Made by a program: the position numbers and the translations under genes. A stretch of DNA of 64,000 bases from contig NZ_JAAAFX010000009.1 in NCBI RefSeq assembly GCF_019352895.1, forward strand, positions 638,764 through 702,763. The letters run 5' to 3'. The notes below the pieces were generated by a model. It made no database searches. It was not told the origin of the DNA and saw nothing but the letters and a program-made list of their open reading frames with translations. Source of the DNA: Variovorax boronicumulans. Its GTDB lineage: Bacteria > Pseudomonadota > Gammaproteobacteria > Burkholderiales > Burkholderiaceae_C. Of the stretch, positions 34,847 to 45,677 are shown piece after piece (the stretch's first letter is position 1; each line of letters starts with the position of its first letter).

Positions 34847-36391
34847 TCAGGCCGTCAGCCGCGCCTCCAGCTCATGCCGCTTCACCTTCCCCGTTGCACT
34901 GCGCGGGAAGTCCTCGAAGGCGATGAACACCACCGCCTTGGGCAGCTTGTAGCCCGCCATGCGGCCGCGGCATTGTGCGATCAGCGCGTCGGCATCGGGC
35001 GCGGCCTCGCTGCTGGCCACGAAGGCCACCGGCACCTCGCCCCAGCGCGCATCGGGGCGGCGCACGACCACGGCTTCCTGCACGCCGGCGCAGCCCAGCA
35101 GCACGCGCTCGATCTCGGCCGGGTAGATGTTCTCGCCGCCCGACTTGATCAGGTACTTGCGGCGGTCGACGAAATCGAGCGTGCCGTCGGGGTTGCGCAC
35201 GAAGACGTCCCCCATGTGGAACCAGCCGCCGCGGAAATCCTTCGCGTTGGCTTCTTCGTTGCCCCAATAGCCGCTGAACAGGCTCGGGCCGCGGAAGGCG
35301 AGTTCGCCGGGCTGGCCGTCGGGCACCTCGAGGTCGTCGGGGTCGACCAGCCGGATCTCGCAGTAGGAGTTCTGCTGCTTCGACAGACGCGTCGGCGCCT
35401 CGCCGACCGGGACCAGCCCGCGGCTCGCGGGTGCGCTGCCGGTTTCGGTCGAGCCGAAGGAGTTGCGGAAGGGGGCGTTGTAGAGCGTGGTGACGCGCGC
35501 GATCTGCTCGGGCGGCACCAGGTCGGCCATGCAGCCGATGCTGCGTGCGCCCTGGGGCTGCAGGCCGCTGCGCTCGATTTCAGCGATCACGCGGTCGACC
35601 ATGCCGGGCATCAGCGTGAGGTGGCCGATGAACTCCCGCGCCGTGATGCGCACCAGCGCCTCGACCTGCAGGCCGTCCATCACGATCACCTTGCCGCCCT
35701 GGAGCAACGTGCCGAACACCGGGTCGGTCGAGACCATGTGGAACAGCGGCGCCCAGGCGATGAAGCTGTCGGTGGGCTGTGTGGCGCCGTCGACGCGCGA
35801 GATCATCGTGCGCGCGAGCATGGCACGCTGGCTGATGAGCGCGCCCTTGGGCATGCCGGTGGTGCCGCTGGTGTAGAGGATCACCAGGCCGGCCTCGGGG
35901 TCGATGGCTTCGGCGGCTTCGGCGTTGTCCGCATCGGCGAGCAGTTGCTCGTAGGCCTGCTCGATGCACAGGCATTGCGCCACACCGTGGTCGAGCCGCG
36001 CCGCGGTCTCGGCGTAGCGCTGCGAATGCACCAGCAGCCGGGGCGAGACCAGGCGGATGCAGTACTGCAGCTCCTCGTCGGACTGGCGCCAGTTCTGGCA
36101 CGCGAGGATCAGGCCCAGCTTGGCGGCGGCCAGTTGCATCTCGACGTACTCGGGGCGGTTCTCGCTGAGCATCGCGATGCGCTCTCCCGGTTGCAGGCCC
36201 CGTGCGCGCAGGCCGTGCGCGAGGCGGTTCACGCGCGCGTCGAGTTCCGCGTAGCTGCGTTGCAGCGCGCCGCATTCGAGCGCGATGCGTGTGGGCGTTC
36301 GGCGCACCTGCTGCAGGAACAGGCCGGTCAGGCTGGGCTGTGCCGCGCGAATGGGCAGGGACGGGGGCAGAGGCAGGGCGGAAGTAGGCAT
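34847..36391 (-). CDS. AMP-forming acyl-CoA synthetase
   Basis: The 514-residue adenylate-forming enzyme has the P-loop YTSGTTGMPKG, an adenine-site segment NSFGSTETG, the hinge region GDVFVRNPDG with DFVDRRKYLIKSGGENI, and the C-terminal catalytic lysine in SATGKVKRH. It activates a carboxylic acid with ATP and CoA. Two copies of the shared palindrome lie in its promoter region, between it and the divergent Bug/thiolase-fold operon, so it probably supplies the CoA ester for the enzymes encoded in the neighbouring operons. A role like LvaE (levulinyl-CoA synthetase) is possible but unproven. Confidence 0.85.
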   Translation of the reverse strand: MPTSALPLPPSLPIRAAQPSLTGLFLQQVRRTPTRIALECGALQRSYAELDARVNRLAHGLRARGLQPGERIAMLSENRPEYVEMQLAAAKLGLILACQNWRQSDEELQYCIRLVSPRLLVHSQRYAETAARLDHGVAQCLCIEQAYEQLLADADNAEAAEAIDPEAGLVILYTSGTTGMPKGALISQRAMLARTMISRVDGATQPTDSFIAWAPLFHMVSTDPVFGTLLQGGKVIVMDGLQVEALVRITAREFIGHLTLMPGMVDRVIAEIERSGLQPQGARSIGCMADLVPPEQIARVTTLYNAPFRNSFGSTETGSAPASRGLVPVGEAPTRLSKQQNSYCEIRLVDPDDLEVPDGQPGELAFRGPSLFSGYWGNEEANAKDFRGGWFHMGDVFVRNPDGTLDFVDRRKYLIKSGGENIYPAEIERVLLGCAGVQEAVVVRRPDARWGEVPVAFVASSEAAPDADALIAQCRGRMAGYKLPKAVVFIAFEDFPRSATGKVKRHELEARLTA

Positions 36392-36424
36392 GCCCGCACT
36401 CTAGGCAGGCACCGCGCCGCTGCC

Positions 36425-36442
36425 TTCGTCGTAAGCGACGAA
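36425..36442. promoter_or_regulatory. Shared palindromic operator, copy 1
   Basis: TTCGTC-GTAAGC-GACGAA is an 18-base palindrome with perfect 6-base arms, in the divergent region between the CoA ligase and the Bug/thiolase-fold operon. Its centre is 31 bases, about three helical turns, from copy 2. Confidence 0.65.
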
Positions 36443-36455
36443 ATTGCCGGCCGGA

Positions 36456-36473
36456 TTCGTCCGATCCGACGAT
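36456..36473. promoter_or_regulatory. Shared palindromic operator, copy 2
   Basis: TTCGTC-CGATCC-GACGAT has the same arms and spacer length as the other copies. It lies 62 bases upstream of the Bug gene start at 36535. Confidence 0.7.
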
Positions 36474-36534
36474 GGTTGCGGCACCCCCGCCTTCCTACGA
36501 TGCCGGCTCGATCCAAGAACAGATGGAGACACGC

Positions 36535-37530
36535 ATGAAGAAGATCTCGCGCCGGGCCTGCATGGCCCTGGCCGCCGCTGGCTGCCTGCAATGCCTCGCA
36601 CCATGGGTCCATGCGGCCGATGCACCGGCCACCACCTTCCCCGACAAGCCCGTGCGCCTGGTCATGCCCTTCCCCGCGGGCGGCATGGGCGACGTGGTGG
36701 CGCGGCAGATCGCGCTGGACCTGAGCAAGCTCTGGGGCCAGCCGGTGGTGGTCGACAACCGCGCGGGTGCCTCCGGGATGATCGGCAACGAATTCGTCGC
36801 GCGCTCCGCACCCGACGGCTACACGCTGCTGCTGGGCATCAGCCAGCTGGTGCTTGCGCCCTCGATCTATCCGAAGATCCCCTACGACGTGCAGAAGGAC
36901 TTCGTGCCGCTGGTCCGCGTGGCCGATGCGATGGCGGTGTTCATCACCAACGACCCCGACATCCATTCGCTGAAGGACTATGTGGCGCTGGCCGCGAAGT
37001 CGCCCGACAAGTACAGCTACGGCACCTACGGCGCGGGTTCGCCGGCGCACATCCATTCCGAGATATTCAACCGCAACAACAAGATCAAGACCGTGCACAT
37101 TCCCTACAAGGGGGCCGCGCCGCTCATGACCGACCTGCTGGCCGGCCATGTCACGCTGTCCTTCAGCGACCTGGCCACGCCGCTGCCCTACATCCAGTCG
37201 GGAAAGCTGCGCGCCTATGCGGTCAACGGCAGCCGCCGCGCGCCGCTGTTGCCCGACGTGCCGACCTTCGAGGAGCAGGGCTACAAGGGCCTCGACGTGC
37301 TGGGCTGGTATGGCATGTTCGCGCCCGCGAAGACGCCGCCCGCAGTGGTGAAGAAGCTGCGCGCGAGCCTCGATCAGGTGCTCAAGGCGCCCGAGCTGCA
37401 GGCCCGGCTCACGGCCCTGGGCCTGCTGCCCGTCACGGCCACACCCGAGTCCTTCGAGCAGAAGGTGGCCAGCGACCTGGTCTACTGGCAGAAGAAGGTG
37501 GCCGAGAACGAGCTCCGGATCGAGCAATGA
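36535..37530 (+). CDS. Bug-type (TctC) solute-binding protein
   Basis: The 331-residue protein has a signal peptide (MKKISRRACM, hydrophobic core, cleavage near HAADA) and Bug signatures FPDKPVRLVMP, GGMGDVVAR and DNRAGASGMIGN. No TctA/TctB genes follow. It overlaps the thiolase-fold gene by four bases and sits under two copies of the shared operator, so its ligand is probably the compound broken down by this regulon, or a precursor. ATG 36535 is chosen for the signal peptide; GGAGAC lies upstream. Confidence 0.85.
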   Translation: MKKISRRACMALAAAGCLQCLAPWVHAADAPATTFPDKPVRLVMPFPAGGMGDVVARQIALDLSKLWGQPVVVDNRAGASGMIGNEFVARSAPDGYTLLLGISQLVLAPSIYPKIPYDVQKDFVPLVRVADAMAVFITNDPDIHSLKDYVALAAKSPDKYSYGTYGAGSPAHIHSEIFNRNNKIKTVHIPYKGAAPLMTDLLAGHVTLSFSDLATPLPYIQSGKLRAYAVNGSRRAPLLPDVPTFEEQGYKGLDVLGWYGMFAPAKTPPAVVKKLRASLDQVLKAPELQARLTALGLLPVTATPESFEQKVASDLVYWQKKVAENELRIEQ

Positions 37531-38690
37531 GCGCGGCCCCGCGACCCGAGGTCGCCGCGGTCACCGGCGTCGGCGAGACCGTCTACGAGCGCGGCATCTC
37601 GGCGCGCAGCAGCCTCGCGCTGCAGCTCGACGCAGGCCTGCGCGCGGTGCGTGACGCCGGCCTGGCGCCGGGCGACATCGACGGCATCCTGCCCATGGCC
37701 TCGGGCTCGGCGATGGCCGAGGACTTCATCCAGAACTTCGGTATCCGCGACCTGCGGCTGTCGGCCACGGTGCCGATGGGCGGCGCGAGCGCGGTGGCCT
37801 CCCTGCAGCTGGCCTGCGCGGCCATCGGCGCGGGCATCTGCCGCCATGTGCTGCTGGTGGCCGGACGCGACGGCCGGGGTGGCGCGATCGGCGACCGGCT
37901 GCGGCTCATGCCGCAGTTCCGCAGCGTGGCCGAGTTCGAGACGCCCTCGGGCGCCTTCGCGCCGGTGCAGCTCTACGCGCCGATGGCCAGGCGCCACATG
38001 CAAACCTACGGCACATGCAGTGAAGACCTGGCGCACATCGCCGTCACCATGCGGCGCCATGCGATGGGCAACGCCAACGCGATCATGAGAAAGCCCATGA
38101 CCGTGGCCGACCACCAGGCCTCGCGCATGATCTCCGACCCGTTCCGGCTGTTCGACTGCAGCCTGGAAAGCAGCGGCGCCGCGGCGGTGGTGGTCAGCGC
38201 GCGCGAAGCCTCCTTCGACCGCCCGCACCGGCCGGTGCCGATCCTGGCCGCGGCCGAGGGCCACCCCGACGCGCCCTCGGCCATCACGCAGCGCGCCGAC
38301 CTGCTGCAGCTGGGCATCGCCAAGGCCGCGGCGCGCGCCTTTGCTTCGGCCGGCGTCTCGCACGCAGACATCGACCTCGCCCAGATCTACGACTGCTTCA
38401 CCTACATCGTGCTGTGCCAGCTCGAGGACCTGGGCTTCTGCGCCAAGGGCGAGGGCGGGGCCTTCGTGCGCGACGGCCGGATCGGGCTGGGCGGCCAGTT
38501 GCCGGTGAACACGCACGGCGGCCTGCTCTCGCAGGCGCACATGGTGGGCATGAATCACGTCGTCGAGCTGGTGCGCCAGCTGCGCGGCGAGGGCGGCGAC
38601 AACCAGGTGGCCGGGGCCGAGGTCGGCCTGGTCACAGGCTATGGTGACATGGGTGACGGTGCGGTCGCGATCCTGCGCCGCGGAGGATGA
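37527..38690 (+). CDS. Thiolase-fold protein, SCP2/Ltp2-like, probably non-thiolytic
   Basis: The 387-residue protein has the fold of SCP2-type thiolases, with IYDCFTYIVLCQLEDLG and NTHGGLLSQAHMVG segments. The loop that normally holds the acyl-accepting cysteine reads PMGGASAVASLQ, without cysteine. Relatives of this kind, such as Ltp2, pair with a DUF35 protein and catalyse retro-aldol cleavage of beta-hydroxyacyl-CoA in steroid side-chain breakdown. A DUF35 gene follows directly, so an aldolase role is more likely than thiolysis (inference from family knowledge). The start overlaps the Bug gene stop. Confidence 0.8.
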   Translation: MSAAPRPEVAAVTGVGETVYERGISARSSLALQLDAGLRAVRDAGLAPGDIDGILPMASGSAMAEDFIQNFGIRDLRLSATVPMGGASAVASLQLACAAIGAGICRHVLLVAGRDGRGGAIGDRLRLMPQFRSVAEFETPSGAFAPVQLYAPMARRHMQTYGTCSEDLAHIAVTMRRHAMGNANAIMRKPMTVADHQASRMISDPFRLFDCSLESSGAAAVVVSAREASFDRPHRPVPILAAAEGHPDAPSAITQRADLLQLGIAKAAARAFASAGVSHADIDLAQIYDCFTYIVLCQLEDLGFCAKGEGGAFVRDGRIGLGGQLPVNTHGGLLSQAHMVGMNHVVELVRQLRGEGGDNQVAGAEVGLVTGYGDMGDGAVAILRRGG

Positions 38691-38695
38691 TGAAG

Positions 38696-39085
38696 ATGCG
38701 CTTTCCCGCTTCGGTCGACACCCAACCCTACTGGGACGCGCTGGACGCCGGCGAGCTGCGCGTGCAGCGCTGCACGGCCTGCGGCACCTGGCGCCACTAC
38801 CCGCGGCCGATGTGCACGGCATGCCACGACTTCGGGCACGCCTGGCTGCCTGTGTCGGGCGCGGGCACGGTGCACAGCTGGACCGTGACGCACCAGAGTC
38901 CGCTGCCAGGCTTCACCGAGGCGGTGCCCTTCGTGCTGGTCACGGTGGACATGGCCGAGGGCATCCGCATGCTGGGCCTGCTCAAGGACCTCGATCCGGA
39001 CAGGCTGCACATCGGGCTGCCGGTGCGCGCCTCCGTCGAGACCGTGCCCGGCGGCGAGCCGCAGCCGGTGTTCCGGCCTGTCTGA
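38696..39085 (+). CDS. DUF35 OB-fold/zinc-ribbon acyl-CoA-binding partner protein
   Basis: The 129-residue protein has an N-terminal zinc ribbon with two C-x2-C pairs (CTAC and CTAC, about 14 residues apart) and an OB-fold C-terminal half. DUF35 proteins are obligate partners of Ltp2-like thiolase-fold enzymes, as in ChsH2-Ltp2. ATG 38696 is chosen because GGAGG ends nine bases before it; ATG 38687 and 38690 in the same frame lie too close to that site. It forms a complex with the preceding gene product, if the family pattern holds. Confidence 0.82.
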   Translation: MRFPASVDTQPYWDALDAGELRVQRCTACGTWRHYPRPMCTACHDFGHAWLPVSGAGTVHSWTVTHQSPLPGFTEAVPFVLVTVDMAEGIRMLGLLKDLDPDRLHIGLPVRASVETVPGGEPQPVFRPV

Positions 39086-39094
39086 GCGCATGGA

Positions 39095-39112
39095 TTCGTC
39101 GCTTCGGACGAT
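39095..39112. promoter_or_regulatory. Shared palindromic operator, copy 3
   Basis: TTCGTC-GCTTCG-GACGAT lies in the 98-base gap before the fadB-like gene, 71 bases upstream of its start. Arms and spacer match the other copies. Confidence 0.7.
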
Positions 39113-39183
39113 GCCGGCGCCCGGGGTCCGTCCCTAAACTTTTTCCCCAGGGCCGGCGTGTCGCCGGCCATGAGGAGATTCTC

Positions 39184-41337
<2,154 letters not shown>

Positions 41338-41384
41338 TTTCTTCCTCTTTTCTCCCTCCCAGATCCATTCCTCAAGGACTCCCG

Positions 41385-42167
41385 ATGCAACTCGATTCCA
41401 GCATTGCCGCCGTCGTCACGGGCGGCGCGTCCGGGCTCGGCGCGGCCACCGCGCGGCGCCTGGCCAGCCACGGCGTGAAGGTCGCGCTGTTCGACCTCAA
41501 CGAAGCCCAGGGCGAGGCCCTGGCGGCCGAGCTCGGCGGCGTGTTCTGCAAGGTCGACGTGACCTCCGACGAACAGGTCGACGCGGCCTTCGCCAAGGCG
41601 CGTGCGGCCCACGGCCAGGAGCGCGTGCTGGTCAACTGCGCCGGCACCGGCAACGCGGTCAAGACCGCGAGCCGCGACAAGGCCTCGGGCGAGGTCAAGC
41701 ACTTCCCGCTGGCCAACTTCGACCGCATCATCCAGATCAACCTGGTGGGCACCTTCCGCTGCATCGCCAAGTCGGCCGCCGGCATGCTCTCGCTGGCGCC
41801 GGGCGTGGACGGCGAGCGCGGCGCCATCGTCAACACCGCTTCGGTCGCGGCGCAGGACGGACAGATGGGCCAGGCCGCCTACACCGCGTCGAAGGCCGGC
41901 ATCGTCGGCATGACCCTGCCCATCGCGCGCGACCTGATGGGCGAGGGCATCCGCGTCAACACCATCCTGCCGGGCATCTTCAACACGCCCCTGCTGCAGG
42001 GCGCGCCCGACAACGTGAAGGAAGCGCTGGCCGCCTCGGTGCCTTTCCCCAAGCGCCTGGGCGACCCGGCCGAGTACGCGACGCTGGCCGAGCTGATGAT
42101 CACCAACGGCTACTTCAACGGCGAGAGCGTGCGCCTGGACGGCGCGATCCGCATGGCGCCGCGCTGA
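41385..42167 (+). CDS. SDR-family 3-hydroxyacyl-CoA dehydrogenase, HSD10-like
   Basis: The 260-residue short-chain dehydrogenase has the cofactor motif TGGASGLG, the catalytic serine in NTASVAA, and Y-x3-K in AYTASKAG. The TASVAAQDGQMGQAAY and GMTLPIARDL blocks closely match HSD10 (type II 3-hydroxyacyl-CoA dehydrogenase), which acts on 2-methyl-3-hydroxybutyryl-CoA and related branched esters. It follows fadB by 47 bases and is probably in the same operon. A role as the 4-keto reductase (LvaD-like) is a less likely alternative. Confidence 0.82.
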   Translation: MQLDSSIAAVVTGGASGLGAATARRLASHGVKVALFDLNEAQGEALAAELGGVFCKVDVTSDEQVDAAFAKARAAHGQERVLVNCAGTGNAVKTASRDKASGEVKHFPLANFDRIIQINLVGTFRCIAKSAAGMLSLAPGVDGERGAIVNTASVAAQDGQMGQAAYTASKAGIVGMTLPIARDLMGEGIRVNTILPGIFNTPLLQGAPDNVKEALAASVPFPKRLGDPAEYATLAELMITNGYFNGESVRLDGAIRMAPR

Positions 42168-42171
42168 GCCC

Positions 42172-42945
42172 TCAGCCGGCCTGCTGCCGCCCGCGCGCGC
42201 TCACGGTCGCGCGGCGGGCCTCCAGCGCTTCGGGCTTCAGCTGCTCGGCCCAGCGCTGGCTGGCCTGCTGCTCGAGCCGCATGGCATCGTCGAAGGGCAG
42301 GCCGTAGCCCTCGTCGATCAGCCGCTTATAGGGCGCGACGATCTCGGGCAGCGCGCCCGCGATGTCGGCCGCCAGGGCCAGCGCCTGCGGCATCAGGTCT
42401 TCCGGCGCCACGACCCGGTTGACCAGGCCCCAGCGCTCGGCTTGCTCGGCGCCGATGAAGTTGCCGCTGAAGGACAGCTCCTTGGCGCGGCCGATGCCGA
42501 TCAGCCGGCTGAGCTTTTGCGACAGGCCCCAGCCCGGGATCACGCCCACGCGGCCGTGCGTATCGGCGAAGCGGGCCGCGCTCGAGGCGATCAGCATGTC
42601 GCAGGCCAGGGCCAGCTCGAAGCCGCCAGTGATGGCCGCGCCGTTGATCGCGCCGATCACCGGGCGCGGAAAATGCGCCAGCGCCGTCACCGGGTCGTTG
42701 GCCGGCGAGGCGATGTCCAGCGCCTGCCGGCCCAGTTCGCGCAGGTCGAGCCCCGCGCAGAAGGCCTTGCCGGCACCGGTGAGGACCAGCACGCGCACGC
42801 TCTCGTCGCGCGCCAGGTCGTCGAGCGCACGCACCAGCGCCATGCGCAGCGCGGTCGACAGCGCATTCATCGCCTCGGGCCGGTTGAGCGCGAGGCAGGC
42901 GCAGCCCGGTTGCGGCCGCGTGAGGGTCAGCAGGGGTTCGCTCAT
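42172..42945 (-). CDS. Enoyl-CoA hydratase/isomerase family protein
   Basis: The 257-residue crotonase-fold protein has an oxyanion-hole segment GAGKAFCAGLDL and GAAITGGFELALACD, so the first catalytic glutamate is present. The second position, in HGRVGVIPGWG, has no glutamate. It may be a hydratase with altered residues or an isomerase. It converges with the HSD10-like gene (four bases between stops) and its start overlaps the stop of the upstream binding-protein gene, so the two are co-translated. Confidence 0.8.
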   Translation of the reverse strand: MSEPLLTLTRPQPGCACLALNRPEAMNALSTALRMALVRALDDLARDESVRVLVLTGAGKAFCAGLDLRELGRQALDIASPANDPVTALAHFPRPVIGAINGAAITGGFELALACDMLIASSAARFADTHGRVGVIPGWGLSQKLSRLIGIGRAKELSFSGNFIGAEQAERWGLVNRVVAPEDLMPQALALAADIAGALPEIVAPYKRLIDEGYGLPFDDAMRLEQQASQRWAEQLKPEALEARRATVSARGRQQAG

Positions 42946-44144
42946 GTGCCGTCGCCGATCGGTTCGCCCACTGGCACCCACTTCGCGCCGTCGAACTTCT
43001 GCAGCTGCATGCGGCGGAAGCCCGTGTAGTCGTCGGGCTTGAAGCTCAGCGTAACGCCGGGCACCAGCATGGGCGCGGCGTAGTTGCGCAGCGTGGTCAG
43101 GCGCTTGAGCACCTCCTCGCGCGTGGGGTTCGGGCCGGCGACGCGCAGCACGTGGACCATGGTGTTGTTGGCCACGTAGGCGTAGACGTTGCTCATGTTG
43201 CTGAGATCGCCCTTGGGGTAGTACTTCTTCATCCAGGCCAGCCACTCGAGGTAGTCGGCGTCCTGGTGCCAGCGCGTGTCGGTCGGGTCCTTGATCACGG
43301 TGGCGGTCAGGATGCCCACCGATTTCTCGAGCCCGGCGTTGACCAGCGTGGGCGAGACCGCGGCGGAGATGTAGCTCAGGTAGATGGTCGGCTTCCAGCC
43401 CAGGTCGTGGATCTTGCGGATCGCCTGGCTGGTCTGCTTCGACAGCGAGCCCATCACCAGCGTGTCGACGCCCGCGGCGCGCAGCGCGACGATCTGCGAG
43501 TCGACGGTCGGGTCGGTGAGTTCGTAGCTCTGCTCGGCCACCATCAGCTTGGCGGCCTGCGCGCCCAGGCCGGCCTTGATGCCGCGCAGGTAGTCCTTGC
43601 CGAAGTCGTCGTTCTGGAACAGCACGCCGACCTTGGCGTTGGGCGTGTTGCGCAGGATGTGCGTGGCGTAGGCACGCGACTCGGCGTAGTACGAGAGCAG
43701 GCCGGGCACGGTCCAGGGCGTCTTGTCGGGCGTCTGGAACACATGCGAGCCCGACATCACGAACAGCTGCGGCACCTTCTTCGCGTTGAGGTACTTCTGC
43801 ACCGAGGCGTTGGCCGCCGTGCCCTGCGAGGCGAACATCAGGAACACCTGGTCCTGCTCGACCAGCTTGCGCGTCTGCTCGACGGTCTTCGAGGGTGTGA
43901 AGGCGTCGTCGAGCGCCAGCAGCTTGAGCTTGCGGCCATGGATGCCGCCCTCGTCGTTGACCTTGGCGAAGTAGCCCTCGGTCGCGAAGCCCACGCTGCC
44001 GTAGGCCGAGGCCGGCCCGCTGAAGGGTTGCGTCGAGCCGATCAGGATCTCGCTCGCGCTGATGCCGGGCTCGGCCGCGTGCAGCGACGAGCAGGCGAAG
44101 GCCGTGCCCACCAGGGCAGCGATGAAATGGCGTCTGAAGTGCAT
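42942..44144 (-). CDS. Branched-chain-type (LivK) ABC transporter solute-binding protein
   Basis: The 400-residue protein has a signal peptide (MHFRRHF to SSLHAAE) and SBP family 1 segments: IGSTQPFSGPASAYG, a KVNDEGGIHGRKL motif and VDSQIVALRAAG. It resembles the binding protein at 61552-62778, so both probably feed the same LivGFHM transporter encoded at 55419-58862. No permease gene is adjacent. Shared operator copy 4 lies in the divergent region with the acyl-CoA dehydrogenase gene. Confidence 0.87.
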   Translation of the reverse strand: MHFRRHFIAALVGTAFACSSLHAAEPGISASEILIGSTQPFSGPASAYGSVGFATEGYFAKVNDEGGIHGRKLKLLALDDAFTPSKTVEQTRKLVEQDQVFLMFASQGTAANASVQKYLNAKKVPQLFVMSGSHVFQTPDKTPWTVPGLLSYYAESRAYATHILRNTPNAKVGVLFQNDDFGKDYLRGIKAGLGAQAAKLMVAEQSYELTDPTVDSQIVALRAAGVDTLVMGSLSKQTSQAIRKIHDLGWKPTIYLSYISAAVSPTLVNAGLEKSVGILTATVIKDPTDTRWHQDADYLEWLAWMKKYYPKGDLSNMSNVYAYVANNTMVHVLRVAGPNPTREEVLKRLTTLRNYAAPMLVPGVTLSFKPDDYTGFRRMQLQKFDGAKWVPVGEPIGDGT

Positions 44145-44214
44145 GGGATCTGTCTCCGTCGCCCCGTCGAATGCGGGGCGTCGGGCAGTGTTGGCCCGGC
44201 GCGCGGGTGCGCGC

Positions 44215-44232
44215 ATCGTCCGAACCGACGAA
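44215..44232. promoter_or_regulatory. Shared palindromic operator, copy 4
   Basis: ATCGTC-CGAACC-GACGAA lies 71 bases upstream of the binding-protein start on the minus strand and about 200 bases upstream of the acyl-CoA dehydrogenase. A second small dyad (CCGGTC/GACCGG at 44318-44337) lies nearer the dehydrogenase. Confidence 0.7.
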
Positions 44233-44428
44233 TACGGCGGGCCCGATCCGGGCGAGACTGGCATGGCGGCCGGCATCGTCGATGCGCGCAGGCGCAGCAC
44301 AGGAGGAAGGTGTGTCACCGGTCACGTTGGCGACCGGAAATGCCAGGCGCATGCCGACAATCGAAGCCACTCTGGTGGCCTCTCCGGCCGCCCCTGATCG
44401 AACACACGACAACGAAAACGAAGACCGA

Positions 44429-45586
44429 ATGGATTTCAGCCTGTCTCCCGCGCAGTTGGACCTGCAACAGCGCACCCGCCGCTTCATCGCCGATGAAGTG
44501 ATCCCCCTGGAGTCGGACCCGCGCCAGGGTTCGCACGGCCCGAGCGAGGAACTGCGCAACGAGCTCGTCGCGCGCGCCCGCCGCCACGGCCTGCTCACGC
44601 CGCATGCCTCGAAGGCGCACGGCGGGCTCGGCCTGTCGCACGTCGACAAGGCCATCGTGTTCGAGGAAGCCGGCTACTCGCCGCTGGGCCCGGTCGCGCT
44701 CAACATCCACGCGCCCGACGAAGGCAACGTGCACCTGATGGAAGAGGTCGCGACCGCCGCGCAGAAGGCGCGCTGGCTGCAGCCGCTGATCGACGGCCAT
44801 GTGCGTTCCTGCTTCTGCATGACCGAGCCGCCGCCGGGCGCGGGCTCCGACCCGTCGATGATGCAGACGATGGCCGTGCGCGATGGCGAGCACTACGTCA
44901 TCACCGGCCGCAAGTGGTTCATCACCGGCGCCACCGGCGCGGGCTTCGCGATCATCATGGCGCGCATGGAAGACGGCTCGTCGACCATGTTCCTGGCCGA
45001 CATGGACCAGCCCGAGATCGTGATCGAGCGCCAGATCGACGCGCTCGACAGCTGCTTCACCGGTGGCCACGGCGTGGTGCGCTTCGACGGCCTGCGCGTG
45101 CCGGCCGAGGACGTGCTGGGCACGATCGGCGAGGGCTTCCGCTACGCGCAGGTGCGGCTCGCGCCCGCGCGCCTCACGCACTGCATGCGCTGGCTGGGCC
45201 AGGCGCGCCGCGCGCACGAGGTGGCCAGCGACTACGCGCGCAAGCGCCAGGCCTTCGGCCAGCCGCTGATCGAGCACGAGGGCGTGGGCTTCATGCTGGC
45301 CGACAACGAGATGGACCTGCACAGCGCGCGGCTGGCGATCTGGCATTGCGCCTGGGTGCTCGACCAAGGCCAGAAGGGCCGCCACGAATCCAGCCTGACC
45401 AAGGTGCTGTGCTCCGAGGCCGAATGGCGCGTGGTCGACCGCTCGGTGCAGATCCTGGGGGCCAGCGGCGTGTCCGACGAGACCATCGTGGCGCGCATCT
45501 TCAAGGACATCCGCGCCTTCCGGATCTACGACGGCCCGTCGGAAGTGCACCGCTGGAGCATGGCGAAGCGGATCTCGCGGCTCTGA
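44429..45586 (+). CDS. Acyl-CoA dehydrogenase, ACAD10/11-like
   Basis: The 385-residue flavoprotein has acyl-CoA dehydrogenase segments CMTEPPPGAGSDP, an ITGRKWFITGA FAD region, and a C-terminal active-site block reading IYDGPSEVHR. There aspartate (about D368) takes the place of the usual catalytic glutamate. This DGPxEVH form is the one I know from ACAD10/11-type enzymes, which in animals work with a kinase domain on 4-hydroxyacyl-CoA. An ACAD10/11-like kinase gene lies at the right edge of the window. ATG 44429 is chosen because family similarity starts there; no strong ribosome binding site is visible. Confidence 0.85.
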   Translation: MDFSLSPAQLDLQQRTRRFIADEVIPLESDPRQGSHGPSEELRNELVARARRHGLLTPHASKAHGGLGLSHVDKAIVFEEAGYSPLGPVALNIHAPDEGNVHLMEEVATAAQKARWLQPLIDGHVRSCFCMTEPPPGAGSDPSMMQTMAVRDGEHYVITGRKWFITGATGAGFAIIMARMEDGSSTMFLADMDQPEIVIERQIDALDSCFTGGHGVVRFDGLRVPAEDVLGTIGEGFRYAQVRLAPARLTHCMRWLGQARRAHEVASDYARKRQAFGQPLIEHEGVGFMLADNEMDLHSARLAIWHCAWVLDQGQKGRHESSLTKVLCSEAEWRVVDRSVQILGASGVSDETIVARIFKDIRAFRIYDGPSEVHRWSMAKRISRL

Positions 45587-45677
45587 GCGTCGGCGGGGGC
45601 CCTGTGCCTGCGCACAGCTGGTACACCGCGCGGGAAGCCGCGTGACCAGGCAGGGCTTGGCGAGCCCGCAGTCCTCT

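Noticed and set aside
37527..38690. Ordinary acetyl-CoA acetyltransferase
   Set aside because: The nucleophile cysteine is missing and a DUF35 partner follows; the true thiolase with all residues is at 54062-55240.
42172..42945. Assignment of this hydratase as BadK
   Set aside because: It lies outside the bad/ali operon, is co-translated with a LivK-type receptor under the shared operator, and lacks the second catalytic glutamate. Nothing in it points to BadK.
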